Positions 5,630-13,086 of a stretch of DNA of 15,403 bases are shown here, piece by piece. A model generated the notes under the pieces. That model did not search any database. It worked only from the letters and a program-made list of their open reading frames with translations, and had not been told where the DNA came from. Position 1 is the first letter of the stretch; every line of letters starts with the position of its first letter. Made by a program: the position numbers and the translations under genes. The DNA is from JBCDBH01 sp039184055. GTDB taxonomy: Bacteria; Acidobacteriota; Thermoanaerobaculia; Multivoradales; J023. The stretch covers positions 1-15,403 of the forward strand of contig JBCDBH010000116.1 in the NCBI GenBank assembly GCA_039184055.1, given 5' to 3'.

Positions 5630-6118
5630 TCAAGCCGACCATACTTCCCGATAGGGTGACGGGTCTTCGACCGGAAATCCCCGCGCGGTTACCCATGCGT
5701 GACCGCGCGGTCGCGGCGTTGCAGAGGCTCGGTCATGGTCCGGAGAGGTGGGAGGGTTCACGCGTGGGATGACGCCGATGTGGAGCGCGGGCTCCAGCCC
5801 ACAGCGTGACCACAGGTCGAGCAAGAGGAGAGACCGCTTCATACACGGACCCAGGTGGTACGGCGGTAGGAAACGGAGAAACCGGCACAGGGTTCGATCC
5901 CATCGCCGAGGGTCGGCGAGAGCCGGTCGCTCGATTCGCGGTGTCTGACGTAGGCGAGACGGTAGCTCGGTGAAGTCGAGACGACGCTCGAGCCAGCACA
6001 GACGACACGCCGACCGCCACACGCCGAGCATATAGATCACTCCGAGCATGGAGATCACGCCACGCATGGAGATCCCGTCACGCATGGAGATCACCACTGA
6101 CGGAAGTCGGGCCGGCAT
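5630..6118 (-). CDS. lasso-peptide B2-like (McjB C-terminal, transglutaminase-fold) cysteine peptidase, orphan
   Basis: The 162-aa product matches the pattern of the lasso peptide B2 leader peptidase domain (PF13471). It has a basic helical lead (CRLCWLERRLDF, about residues 38-49), then LCRFLRFLP, then GPCMKRSLLLLDLWSRCGLE with nucleophile Cys92. ALHIGV follows, then GHAWV with His140, and FPVEDPSPY with Asp152. The His-to-Asp distance of 12 equals that of McjB. The Cys-to-His distance is about 16 residues longer, because of a Pro/Arg-rich insertion (119-139). In lasso clusters this enzyme cuts the leader from the precursor. Here no precursor, RRE or cyclase gene is visible. It follows the AraC-type gene by 42 bp on the same strand. 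The start is uncertain: ATG 6118 has no clear ribosome binding site, whereas ATG 6031 has GGAG 8 nt upstream and gives 133 aa. Confidence 0.75.
   Translation of the reverse strand: MPARLPSVVISMRDGISMRGVISMLGVIYMLGVWRSACRLCWLERRLDFTELPSRLRQTPRIERPALADPRRWDRTLCRFLRFLPPYHLGPCMKRSLLLLDLWSRCGLEPALHIGVIPRVNPPTSPDHDRASATPRPRGHAWVTARGFPVEDPSPYREVWSA
6029..6100. repeat. four tandem 18-bp units at the 5' end of the B2-like gene
   Basis: Units at 6029-6046, 6047-6064, 6065-6082 and 6083-6100. The plus-strand core is CATGGAGATCACGCCACG, with the outermost units more diverged. On the minus strand every unit carries an ATG in the frame of the B2-like gene, so the product has repeated VISMRG-type hexapeptides if translation starts upstream, or the repeats form the leader if it starts at 6031. 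Confidence 0.8.
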
Positions 6119-6160
6119 CTATCGAGCTTACCAAGCCACCCGCGAAAGGCGATGGATGGC

Positions 6161-6661
6161 TTACCAGCCGACCGCCGCGGTCTGGTGAGTCTCGCTGGCG
6201 ACATTCTGATTGGCGGGAATCTCCTCCTCGTGGAGCTTTCGAGTTTCCGCATGTTGCTCTTTGCGGTAGGCCCGTGGCCGCAACTCGTACGCGCGGTGGA
6301 ACGCGCGACTAAAGGTCGGCATGCCGCTATAGCCGACCAGGTCGGCAATGCGCCAGATCGGTAGCTCGGTATGCGCGAGCAGCTTCGCCGCCGTTTCCAA
6401 CCGACTACGGGCGATGTACGCACCGGGCGGCTGGCCGACTTCGATGTGGAAGAAAATCGCCACCGAATTGTTGCGCACGCCACAAGCTTCCTTGAGCCGA
6501 TTCACATTCAGGGTCGCATCGAAGATGTGACGTTCGATGTGAACCAAGAGGGCGGCGATGGGGGGCGACACCCGCCGTTGGTCTTGACGGATCGTAGCCA
6601 GGGTTTCTCGGGACGCGGTCATCAACAGTTTCTTTGCGTGACGAGTTTCGTGATCAGACAT
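6161..6661 (-). CDS. small AraC/XylS-type transcriptional regulator
   Basis: A 166-aa DNA-binding protein that is essentially only the AraC-type double helix-turn-helix. HTH1 lies around residues 51-77 (LNVNRLKEACGVRNNSVAIF) and the linker around 80-95 (AYIARSRLETAAKLL). HTH2 lies around 100-122 (IADLVGYSGMPTFSRAFHRA) and ends in the classical LRPRAYRKE. There is no ligand-binding cupin domain: only ~30 residues precede the HTH region, with an acidic tail after 138. The start at 6661 has an excellent GGAGG-ATCAAA-ATG. It lies directly upstream of the B2-like gene in the same direction, so it probably controls or is co-transcribed with it; that is inference. Confidence 0.88.
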   Translation of the reverse strand: MSDHETRHAKKLLMTASRETLATIRQDQRRVSPPIAALLVHIERHIFDATLNVNRLKEACGVRNNSVAIFFHIEVGQPPGAYIARSRLETAAKLLAHTELPIWRIADLVGYSGMPTFSRAFHRAYELRPRAYRKEQHAETRKLHEEEIPANQNVASETHQTAAVGW

Positions 6662-6949
6662 TTTGATCCTCCACCATTGGATTCAGACCCTTCGAAGAGA
6701 GGTCGTCTTCGGGACCTTTGATTGTCACGACATTTCTAGCATTTCGTCGCCGAAAATGCAAAAAATGGCCGTGCCCAGAGATTCACTCCAACCGGACGAC
6801 AGTTGAATGGTGCTCCTAAATGGTACTACGAGCGGTTCAATTTATGTGCGTTGGATCCGCATTTTCGCTTCCAAACTGTCCGGTATAGCGCGATTTTCTG
6901 TCACCGAACGAGGGGTCCTGACGGGTCGTCGGCCGCAGGGGCGATCGAT
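6662..6949. other. 288-bp intergenic region upstream of the AraC-type gene
   Basis: This gap between the second phosphatase (ends 6950) and the AraC-type gene is visibly richer in A/T than its surroundings, particularly 6720-6860, as expected for a promoter region. I looked on both strands for a small peptide gene that could be a lasso precursor. The minus strand has only very short ATG frames (about 5-6 codons). No terminator hairpin with a T-tract is evident. Confidence 0.5.
6739..6759. promoter_or_regulatory. dyad GCATTTCG-N4-CGAAAATGC upstream of the AraC-type gene
   Basis: GCATTTCG (6739-6746) is inverted in CGAAAATGC (6751-6759) with one extra A. CATTTC also occurs as a direct repeat at 6731-6736 and 6740-6745. 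The site is about 80-100 bp upstream of ATG 6661, a fitting place for an autoregulatory AraC-type operator. The function is inferred from position only. Confidence 0.3.
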
Positions 6950-9271
6950 TCAGCGGGTGTTCGGAAGCTGCAAGGCGAGCACGGTGTAGTCGTCGTGGGG
7001 CACGGTGCCACCGGTATGACGTTCGACCGCGGTCAGGAGACTCTCGACGAGCTCGGCGAGACTTTGTGTCGCGGTGTGGGCGCTCAAGGTCAATTCGACA
7101 CGGTGATAGCCGAATGGATCACCACTCGGCGACGGGGCGGTGATGACACCGTTGCTCAGTGCGACGATGGAATCTCCGGGAAATAGAGATCGTGAGCGTG
7201 GTACGACGCTGTCGCCCAGACGGGTGCCGAGCGGGGGTGCGGCGGTGGTGAGCAGCTCGACGCCGCCGTCGTGGGTCAATCGATAGAGCGGCTGGCCCGA
7301 GCTCGTCCATGACAGGTCTCGGGTCGTCGGATCGAGCACGAAATAGGCGAGCGTGGCGAAGAGCCGATGCCGCGCGCTCGCATCGGTGAGCCGGTGCAAG
7401 GTCGCAAAGACCGCGTTCGGCGACGGGTCGAAGCGCAGCTGCATGGCGAGAGCGCCGAGCAGCCGGGTCATCACCAGCCCGCTCGACAGGCCGGTGCCGG
7501 CGACGTCGCCGAGGGCACCGGCGATCCGTCCGTCGGCGAGCGGCTCGAGGTGGTAGAAGTCGGCGCCGACCGCCGCCGCGGGACGGTAGCTACCCATGAC
7601 GTCGATTCCGAAAACGTCGGGTGGCAGTTTGGGCAGGATGGCGGTCTGCACTTCGCGTCCGGTGTCGAGCTCGAGACGTCGCCGTTCTTGTTCGGCGATG
7701 GCCTCGACGATGTTTTTGGGTGCCTCGGCGAGCGGATCGAAGCGATAAGAAAAGGTCCGCGTATCCCCGAGTCGAACCAGGCTGAGCACAAACGGTAGCA
7801 ACGGCAAGAGCATGAGCGCGCCCATCGCGGTCAGCACCGGGTCGTCCGCGGTAAGGAGCGGGACGGCGTGTACCGATAGGTGAGCGGTGGCGTAGGCGAG
7901 TCCGGCGCTGAGCAGGTCGAAGCGCAAGAAGATCACCAGCGGTACGCAGCCGAGCGCGATGGCGATGAACGGCGCCATCGCCAGCTCGAACGGCAGAGGA
8001 ATCGGTCGCAGAAGGAGAGTCGCGAAGAGCAAGGCGACGCCGATCGCGGCGCCCCTCGGCAGACGGCGCGCGAGCAGCGCCGGCAGGGTCAACGTCGCGG
8101 TGAGCACCACCGGGAGCTCGAAGCCGATCAGCTGCAGTGGGGCGCGCAGCCCGGAGATCGGGACACCGTCGAAGAAGGGCAGCGAGCCGTCGAGGCCGCG
8201 CGTGAGCAAGCGAGTCGCCGGGATGGTGATGCCGAGCAGCGCGGCGAGCGCGATGACCACGGCGGCCGCCGCCAGACCGAGCGCGATGCCACGCAGGCTC
8301 GACCAGGCGACCGTGGCGTTGAGCAATCGTCCACGACAGATCGTTTCGAAGGCGTCCAGCTTGTCGGGCCAGCGATGGCGACAGGCCGCTTCGCCGACGC
8401 TGGTGGCGACGAACGCCAGACCCACCATGACGCCGATCGGAATCGTCAAGAAGGTGAACATGAACACCAGACCGGCCGTGTCGAGATCGAGAAAGAGCCC
8501 GGGCATGGAGATCACCAGCCACAGAAGACACGCGCCACCGCACAGCAGTGCGACCTGGAAGCCGCGATGACGACGGATCTGGCCGCTGTAGTACCAGGTC
8601 GGAAAGACACCGGCGAGCAAGAGCAGGATTACGAAGAGCAGGATCGATCGACCGAGCTCGATCAGAATAGGGACCGTCGCATCGATGGTTTCGAGCGGTG
8701 CTCGATAGAAGCCGGTGATCCGGTCACCGTCGATGAAGATGCGGACCTGTTCTCGGTCGGTGGTGAACTGAGCTTCCCAGCGGCCATCGACCAGCTCGAC
8801 CTCGGGGGCCGGTGTCGAGGTCGAGATCAAATCGCGTTGGCGCGCGTAGTCGACAGCCTTGGCAAGAGTAGGGGCACCGGGGGCCTCGGCTTCGGCGGCT
8901 TCGTCAGGGCGAGCGCGTGCCAAGACGACCGTGCCGTCGATACCGATGCCGACCGCGATCCGGCCTTCGGACTCGGGGGCAACGACCCACCAACGTGCCC
9001 ACGGGAGCTCGGTCGCGGCCGGTGGGCGGTGCAGGTACTCGAGGCTGCGTCCGCCTTCCCACACCGCGGCCAGGTCCGTATCGGCGACCGTCGGGTCGAT
9101 CTCGGCGAGGAGAGAGCGTGCCGTGGCGATGGCTTCGGCTCGGTTGAGCTGGCGGTCGGGTAGGGTCGGAAGGACGCCGGGCAGCAGGTGGACGAGCACG
9201 ATGGCACCCGCGACGGCGAGCGCGACATAGAGCCCGGCCCGAGCTCGTGATGAGAGAGACGCCCCGTTCAT
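6950..9271 (-). CDS. membrane-anchored SpoIIE/PP2C-type phosphatase, second copy, degenerate DG motif
   Basis: A 773-aa protein. A membrane helix (about 13-32) is followed by an extracytoplasmic ~165-residue region, then a multi-pass membrane domain (about 198-510), a short linker, and a C-terminal SpoIIE-type Ser/Thr phosphatase domain (about 530-770). Phosphatase motifs: GADFY (Asp571), GDVAGTG (Asp589), then LSNGV, where Asn707 replaces the metal-binding Asp of the family's TDG/SDG motif, and DDYTVL (Asp760/761). The linker ERRRLELDTGREVQTAILP is the helical lead typical of RsbU-like phosphatases. The start ATG 9271 overlaps the upstream stop as ATGA, implying coupled translation. The protein is a tandem paralogue of the upstream gene along its whole length. 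Targets (usually anti-sigma antagonists) are not encoded nearby. Activity may be reduced by the Asn change. Confidence 0.88.
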   Translation of the reverse strand: MNGASLSSRARAGLYVALAVAGAIVLVHLLPGVLPTLPDRQLNRAEAIATARSLLAEIDPTVADTDLAAVWEGGRSLEYLHRPPAATELPWARWWVVAPESEGRIAVGIGIDGTVVLARARPDEAAEAEAPGAPTLAKAVDYARQRDLISTSTPAPEVELVDGRWEAQFTTDREQVRIFIDGDRITGFYRAPLETIDATVPILIELGRSILLFVILLLLAGVFPTWYYSGQIRRHRGFQVALLCGGACLLWLVISMPGLFLDLDTAGLVFMFTFLTIPIGVMVGLAFVATSVGEAACRHRWPDKLDAFETICRGRLLNATVAWSSLRGIALGLAAAAVVIALAALLGITIPATRLLTRGLDGSLPFFDGVPISGLRAPLQLIGFELPVVLTATLTLPALLARRLPRGAAIGVALLFATLLLRPIPLPFELAMAPFIAIALGCVPLVIFLRFDLLSAGLAYATAHLSVHAVPLLTADDPVLTAMGALMLLPLLPFVLSLVRLGDTRTFSYRFDPLAEAPKNIVEAIAEQERRRLELDTGREVQTAILPKLPPDVFGIDVMGSYRPAAAVGADFYHLEPLADGRIAGALGDVAGTGLSSGLVMTRLLGALAMQLRFDPSPNAVFATLHRLTDASARHRLFATLAYFVLDPTTRDLSWTSSGQPLYRLTHDGGVELLTTAAPPLGTRLGDSVVPRSRSLFPGDSIVALSNGVITAPSPSGDPFGYHRVELTLSAHTATQSLAELVESLLTAVERHTGGTVPHDDYTVLALQLPNTR

Positions 9272-11691
9272 TCCGGTACGGCCTCGTGGCGTGGGTCCAG
9301 TTCGGGAACGTTGCGATCCGCCGTCTCGTCTTCGGGTGCGAGGCGGCGAATGGTGAGCACGGTGCGATCGTCGTCGAGCTCGACATCACCCGTGAAACGG
9401 CGGAGATCGTCGAGCACACCGACGACGATCTCGTCCGCCGACCCGCGTGCCCGCGCGCGCAGACTGGCATCCAGGCGCTCGTAGCCCCATGGGTCGGACG
9501 TTCCTTCACTCCGTGCTTCGACCAGACCGTCGCTGCTCAAGAACACCGCGTCGCCGGGTTCGAGCCGGAGGTGACGCACCTCGATGCGCAGATCACCACG
9601 GACACCGAGTGGATACCCGCTGGGCATCAACATGTCGACACGACCGTCACTGTCGAGTCGCCAGGCGGCTTGCCCGGCGGCGGCCCATTCGAGTGAGCCG
9701 TCGCGTGGATCGTAGAGGCCGTACCAAAGCGTCGCGATCCGGCGTCGTGCGCCGCGCCGCGGAGCGAGAAACCGGTTGAGGGTGGTGAGCACGGTCCGTA
9801 CATCGGCATCGTTGTCGATATGCACCGACAGCGCACCGTGTAGCCGGCTCATCATCAAGCCGCTCGCCACCCCATGCCCCGCGACGTCGCCGAGGGCGAG
9901 CGCCAAACGCCCGTCGGGGGCGCGGGCGACATGGTAGAAGTCGCCACCGATTTCGCTCGCCGGACGGTAGTCGACCGCGATCTGGACGCCGGGAAACGAT
10001 GGAGCTGGAGGAAGGATCGAGGTCTGAATCGCCTGCGCCGTTTCGAGCTCGAGACGGTGACGCTCGCGTTCCACGAGACGCGCCGTCACCTCGCCCGGAA
10101 CCTCGGCGAGCGGATGATGGCGTTCGATCACCGTGACCCGCGAGCCGAGAAACGCGATCGGCGCGACAACGGGTAGCAGGGATAGCAGACACCAGAATCC
10201 GCCCATGGCGAGGTGAGGATCGGGCTGCGCGAACAAGAAGCTCGCCGCGATCACGACGCTGGCGACGAAATGCGCGAGCAGCGCGCTCAATACATCCCAA
10301 CGCCAAAGAAGCAGAAACGGCACCAGGGCCAGAGGAGCGAGTACCAGCGTGCTCCACAGCGGCACCAGGACGGCGGAAGGGAAAATGATGGCCGCCACCG
10401 TCATCGCCACGCCCCAGCCGACCTTGTTGCCGAATTTATGGCTGATCGCGAGCGGCAGCGCGAAGTACACGGCGAGCGTATTCGACAGGGTAAAGCCGAT
10501 GTAGCTGATCGCTACCAGGATGCCCGGGATCGGCAGCCCTTGCTCCGCCCATTCGAATGCACCGACACCCGGCGCAGCGCTTTCGACGGTCAGCGTCACG
10601 AGATTGGTCGGCAGGGCCCAGACGCCGAAGTGGCCCAGCGCGACGGTGATCGCCACCACGCCAGCCGCGATTCCGACACCGCTCGCCACGCCACGCAGAC
10701 AGGCACGGGCGAGCCCACCGTGCACCCAACGTCCGCCAAGAAACGCGTGCAACGTGTCGAGCTTGCCCGGCCATCGATCCTGAATCAGCGTGCTGCCGAG
10801 AGCCATGGCGAGAAAGGCGATCGAAGCGTAGATCGCCGCCGCCACCGAAGAAAAGATCGAGGCGATTACGATGTCGGCGGGCAAGGACGCCAGCCGATGG
10901 AGATTCGGTGCCGGGATCGCCAAGAAAGCCGTGAGCGTGCAGACGCTCACGATCGCCGCGACTTGAAACGCACGACGGGCGCGCAAACGGCGGCGGAAGA
11001 CGAGCGCGAAGGTGGCGGTGGCGAGCGCACCACCGAGTAGAAACGGCAAAAGCGTGCCGAGCGCGAAGAGCACCGTCCACCACAGACCTTGCCCGATCGG
11101 GTCGAAGACATACGAAGGCGTTGGCCAGGGTGTGAAACCGACGATTCGATCTGTTTCGAGCTCGACCGTGACCCCTAGACTGTCGTCGTCGGCGGCAAAG
11201 CGTACGGAGGCTTGATCACCCAATCGATCGACCGTCGGTTCCGGCCATCGACTCGTATCGAAGCCGTGCTCGGACAGATAGCTCCGTGCCGTGGCGATCA
11301 CGTCTTCGCCGGTGGTGGGCCCTTGTGGAGTGGGATAGCGGAGACCGAGCACGCTGCCATCGAACGCGATGAGCGCCGACACGTCTTGGTTCTCCGGTGA
11401 GCCGATGCGCCACAGCATCAACCGCTGGCGCACGTGAGGATCGGTGGCTTCGGGGCGCGCGTCGTTACCCGTGCGCCATTCCAGCAAGCCAAAATCCATA
11501 TCGAGCCGGGCACCGAGCTCGAGGGGGTCCGCCGAAGCGCCCAAGGCATCACGCGCGATCACCACCGCCTCCGCCTCGTTGACCTCGATCGGGTCGATGG
11601 CGGAATAAAAGCGTGGCATACCCACGATCATCGTGGCGACACCCACCACGATGATTGCGATCCATCCTCCAGCGCGACGCAAGACGTTCAT
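9268..11691 (-). CDS. membrane-anchored SpoIIE/PP2C-type phosphatase, first copy, motifs intact
   Basis: From ATG 11691 the protein is 807 aa and has the same layout as the downstream paralogue: N-terminal helix (GGWIAIIVVGVATMIVGMP), extracytoplasmic region, multi-pass membrane domain, helical linker (RERHRLELETAQAIQTSILP) and SpoIIE-type phosphatase domain. The metal-site motifs are complete: GGDFY (Asp584), GDVAGHG (Asp602), LSSDGLVEA (Asp721) and ELDDDRTVL (Asp773-775). About 25 acidic residues follow the domain. SpoIIE/RsbU-type phosphatases dephosphorylate anti-sigma-factor antagonists in response to stress; the membrane part suggests an envelope signal. ATG 11715 is an alternative start; neither has a strong ribosome binding site. 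11691 best matches the paralogue's N-terminus. The open frame continues to 11958 but overlaps the divergent small gene. Confidence 0.88.
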   Translation of the reverse strand: MNVLRRAGGWIAIIVVGVATMIVGMPRFYSAIDPIEVNEAEAVVIARDALGASADPLELGARLDMDFGLLEWRTGNDARPEATDPHVRQRLMLWRIGSPENQDVSALIAFDGSVLGLRYPTPQGPTTGEDVIATARSYLSEHGFDTSRWPEPTVDRLGDQASVRFAADDDSLGVTVELETDRIVGFTPWPTPSYVFDPIGQGLWWTVLFALGTLLPFLLGGALATATFALVFRRRLRARRAFQVAAIVSVCTLTAFLAIPAPNLHRLASLPADIVIASIFSSVAAAIYASIAFLAMALGSTLIQDRWPGKLDTLHAFLGGRWVHGGLARACLRGVASGVGIAAGVVAITVALGHFGVWALPTNLVTLTVESAAPGVGAFEWAEQGLPIPGILVAISYIGFTLSNTLAVYFALPLAISHKFGNKVGWGVAMTVAAIIFPSAVLVPLWSTLVLAPLALVPFLLLWRWDVLSALLAHFVASVVIAASFLFAQPDPHLAMGGFWCLLSLLPVVAPIAFLGSRVTVIERHHPLAEVPGEVTARLVERERHRLELETAQAIQTSILPPAPSFPGVQIAVDYRPASEIGGDFYHVARAPDGRLALALGDVAGHGVASGLMMSRLHGALSVHIDNDADVRTVLTTLNRFLAPRRGARRRIATLWYGLYDPRDGSLEWAAAGQAAWRLDSDGRVDMLMPSGYPLGVRGDLRIEVRHLRLEPGDAVFLSSDGLVEARSEGTSDPWGYERLDASLRARARGSADEIVVGVLDDLRRFTGDVELDDDRTVLTIRRLAPEDETADRNVPELDPRHEAVPE

Positions 11692-11790
11692 CCCGCTTGA
11701 TTGTACGTGTTTCATAGTCCCGAGATCTGTCGCGCATCCGAGCCCGACCGAGACGCGAAGGCTCGAAGGCATGTGATCAAGGAGACCGTC

Positions 11791-11961
11791 ATGTTCAATT
11801 TGTTCAAAGCCGACCCACGCAAGAAGCTCGAAAAGCAACATCGAGCGTTGCTCGAACAAGCTCGCGACCTCCAGCGCAACGGCGATATCAAGGAATACGC
11901 CGTGGTGATGGCGAGCGCCGAGGAAGTCGCCGCGCGGATCGACGCGCTCGACGCCCACTGA
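11791..11961 (+). CDS. small Lacal_2735/DUF6435-type protein
   Basis: A 56-aa charged helical protein starting MFNLFKADPRKKLEKQHRAL and continuing EQARDLQRNGDIKEYAVVMA, the characteristic pattern of the small Lacal_2735 (DUF6435) family. These proteins have no known function; they have no signal peptide or membrane segment. The start has an excellent AAGGAG 7 nt before ATG 11791. The gene diverges from the phosphatase pair across a 99-bp gap and is followed 31 bp later by a gene on the same strand. Confidence 0.8.
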   Translation: MFNLFKADPRKKLEKQHRALLEQARDLQRNGDIKEYAVVMASAEEVAARIDALDAH

Positions 11962-11992
11962 TCGTGATCCGCCAGCCGCGGTTCATGATCCA

Positions 11993-12484
11993 ATGGACGT
12001 CATGAGCACCGACTCACGGCGTATTCGACTTTCCACCGTTCTGGCCGTTTCGCTGGCCGCCGCCTTTTTCGCCATGACCTTCGCGCTCTATGGCGGCATG
12101 AAAGCACAACGCACGACCATCCGTGAGCTCCGCGCCGAGCTCACGGCTCGCAACGCTGCCGTGCTCGATCCGGTCGCCGACACGTCGATGATCCATCTCG
12201 AACCGGACGCGACCCGGTCTTACGCTCCACCCTCGTGGGTACGACGCGTTGTCATCGTGCTGCGGGTTCCGGACACCGTGACGTCATCTGAGCTCGTGCT
12301 GGACATCGACGGTGCCGACTCGTGGCGACTCGAGCCGGTGCGCGCACAGGCCGATGAAATCCACGTGATCGTGCCGGTGGGGCGGCTCCGCTTCGAGACG
12401 ACCTTCGCCCTTCTCGACGGTGAGCACATCATCGCCAGCTATGTCTTGGCTCCCGACCCGCCCGCCCTGGTATCCTCCGACTAA
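11993..12484 (+). CDS. unrecognised single-pass membrane protein
   Basis: A 163-aa protein that I do not recognise. Residues ~13-34 (STVLAVSLAAAFFAMTFALY) form a single N-terminal membrane helix. A short helical segment follows (TTIRELRAELTARNAAVL), then a beta-rich region with Val-rich strands (WVRRVVIVLRVP, SSELVLDIDGAD, EIHVIVPVGRLRF, IIASYVLAPD) that looks like an Ig-like or similar beta-sandwich domain outside the cytoplasm. It ends in PPALVSSD. This fold reading is inference. ATG 12002, nine bases in, is an equally good start; neither has a clear ribosome binding site. It lies 31 bp after the small DUF6435-type gene and 52 bp before the acetyltransferase gene. Confidence 0.65.
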   Translation: MDVMSTDSRRIRLSTVLAVSLAAAFFAMTFALYGGMKAQRTTIRELRAELTARNAAVLDPVADTSMIHLEPDATRSYAPPSWVRRVVIVLRVPDTVTSSELVLDIDGADSWRLEPVRAQADEIHVIVPVGRLRFETTFALLDGEHIIASYVLAPDPPALVSSD

Positions 12485-12536
12485 AGCTGCTTTCGGACCG
12501 GCATACGCCGGCGAAACGTCGATCTTCGGAGGATCC

Positions 12537-13073
12537 ATGCCCTACGTCTACCCGCAGGAAGGCGCGCTACGCGACGGCCGCCGTATCTTGATTCGCCCCT
12601 TCGCCGCTCACGACACCTCGGCGCTGTGGCAGTTCTTTCAGCATCTGCCACCCGAGACGCGACGGCTGGCGTGGGACCGGATCGACGATCCCGCTATTGT
12701 CGAACGGTGGGGTCAGAATCTCGATTACGACAAGGCCTTTCCCTTGTTGGCCATCGACGGCACGCGGATCGTCGCCGACGCCACCCTGCATCGTCGTGAA
12801 ACCGGGCCGCTGCGTCTCGTCGGGCGGATCAAGTGGTTGATCGACCCGGAGTATCGTGGTGCCGGCGTGGGCTCGTTGCTGGTCAATCATCTGATCACCT
12901 CGGCGCGTGAGAATGGCTTGCGTCACCTCACCTGCATGCTCATCGCCGAAGCGGAAGCCGACGCCATCGCCACCCTGACGACGGTCGGTTTCGAAGCCAC
13001 CACCTTCGAGGGATACGGCACCGATCCCGACGGTGGTCAGCACGACATGGTGAAACTGATCCTCAAGCTCTGA
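12537..13073 (+). CDS. GNAT-family N-acetyltransferase
   Basis: A 178-aa GCN5-related acetyltransferase transferring acetyl from acetyl-CoA. The N-terminus LRDGRRILIRPFAAHD (11-26) followed by FFQHLPPETR is the pattern of GNAT domains related to Pat-type protein acetyltransferases. Motif A is WLIDPEYRGAGVGSLLVNHL (100-119), with the acetyl-CoA pyrophosphate loop R107-G-A-G-V-G112. Motif B is around TLTTVGFEAT (147-156). The start is fixed by GGAGG 4 nt before ATG 12537. A small GC hairpin (12498-12511) precedes it. It overlaps nothing and ends 13 bp before the methyltransferase gene, so the two are probably co-transcribed. The substrate is unknown. Confidence 0.88.
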   Translation: MPYVYPQEGALRDGRRILIRPFAAHDTSALWQFFQHLPPETRRLAWDRIDDPAIVERWGQNLDYDKAFPLLAIDGTRIVADATLHRRETGPLRLVGRIKWLIDPEYRGAGVGSLLVNHLITSARENGLRHLTCMLIAEAEADAIATLTTVGFEATTFEGYGTDPDGGQHDMVKLILKL

Positions 13074-13086
13074 GCTGGCGACCGCC

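Noticed and set aside
6662..6949. Lasso precursor peptide gene upstream of the AraC-type gene
   Set aside because: Minus-strand ATG frames are only about 5-6 codons long, and none shows the leader Thr plus core Gly/Ala-x6-8-Asp/Glu pattern.
7880..9163. 427-residue plus-strand open frame
   Set aside because: It is antisense to the second phosphatase, with a composition dominated by Arg, Asp, Glu, Gln and Gly and no domain pattern; it is a mirror of a GC-rich coding sequence.
10213..11040. 275-residue plus-strand open frame
   Set aside because: It is antisense to the membrane part of the first phosphatase; the Arg/His/Asp/Gln-rich low-complexity product is typical of a shadow frame.
12498..12511. 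CCGGC-ATAC-GCCGG hairpin before the acetyltransferase gene as terminator or riboswitch
   Set aside because: The stem is only 5 bp with no T-tract, and is common by chance in GC-rich sequence.
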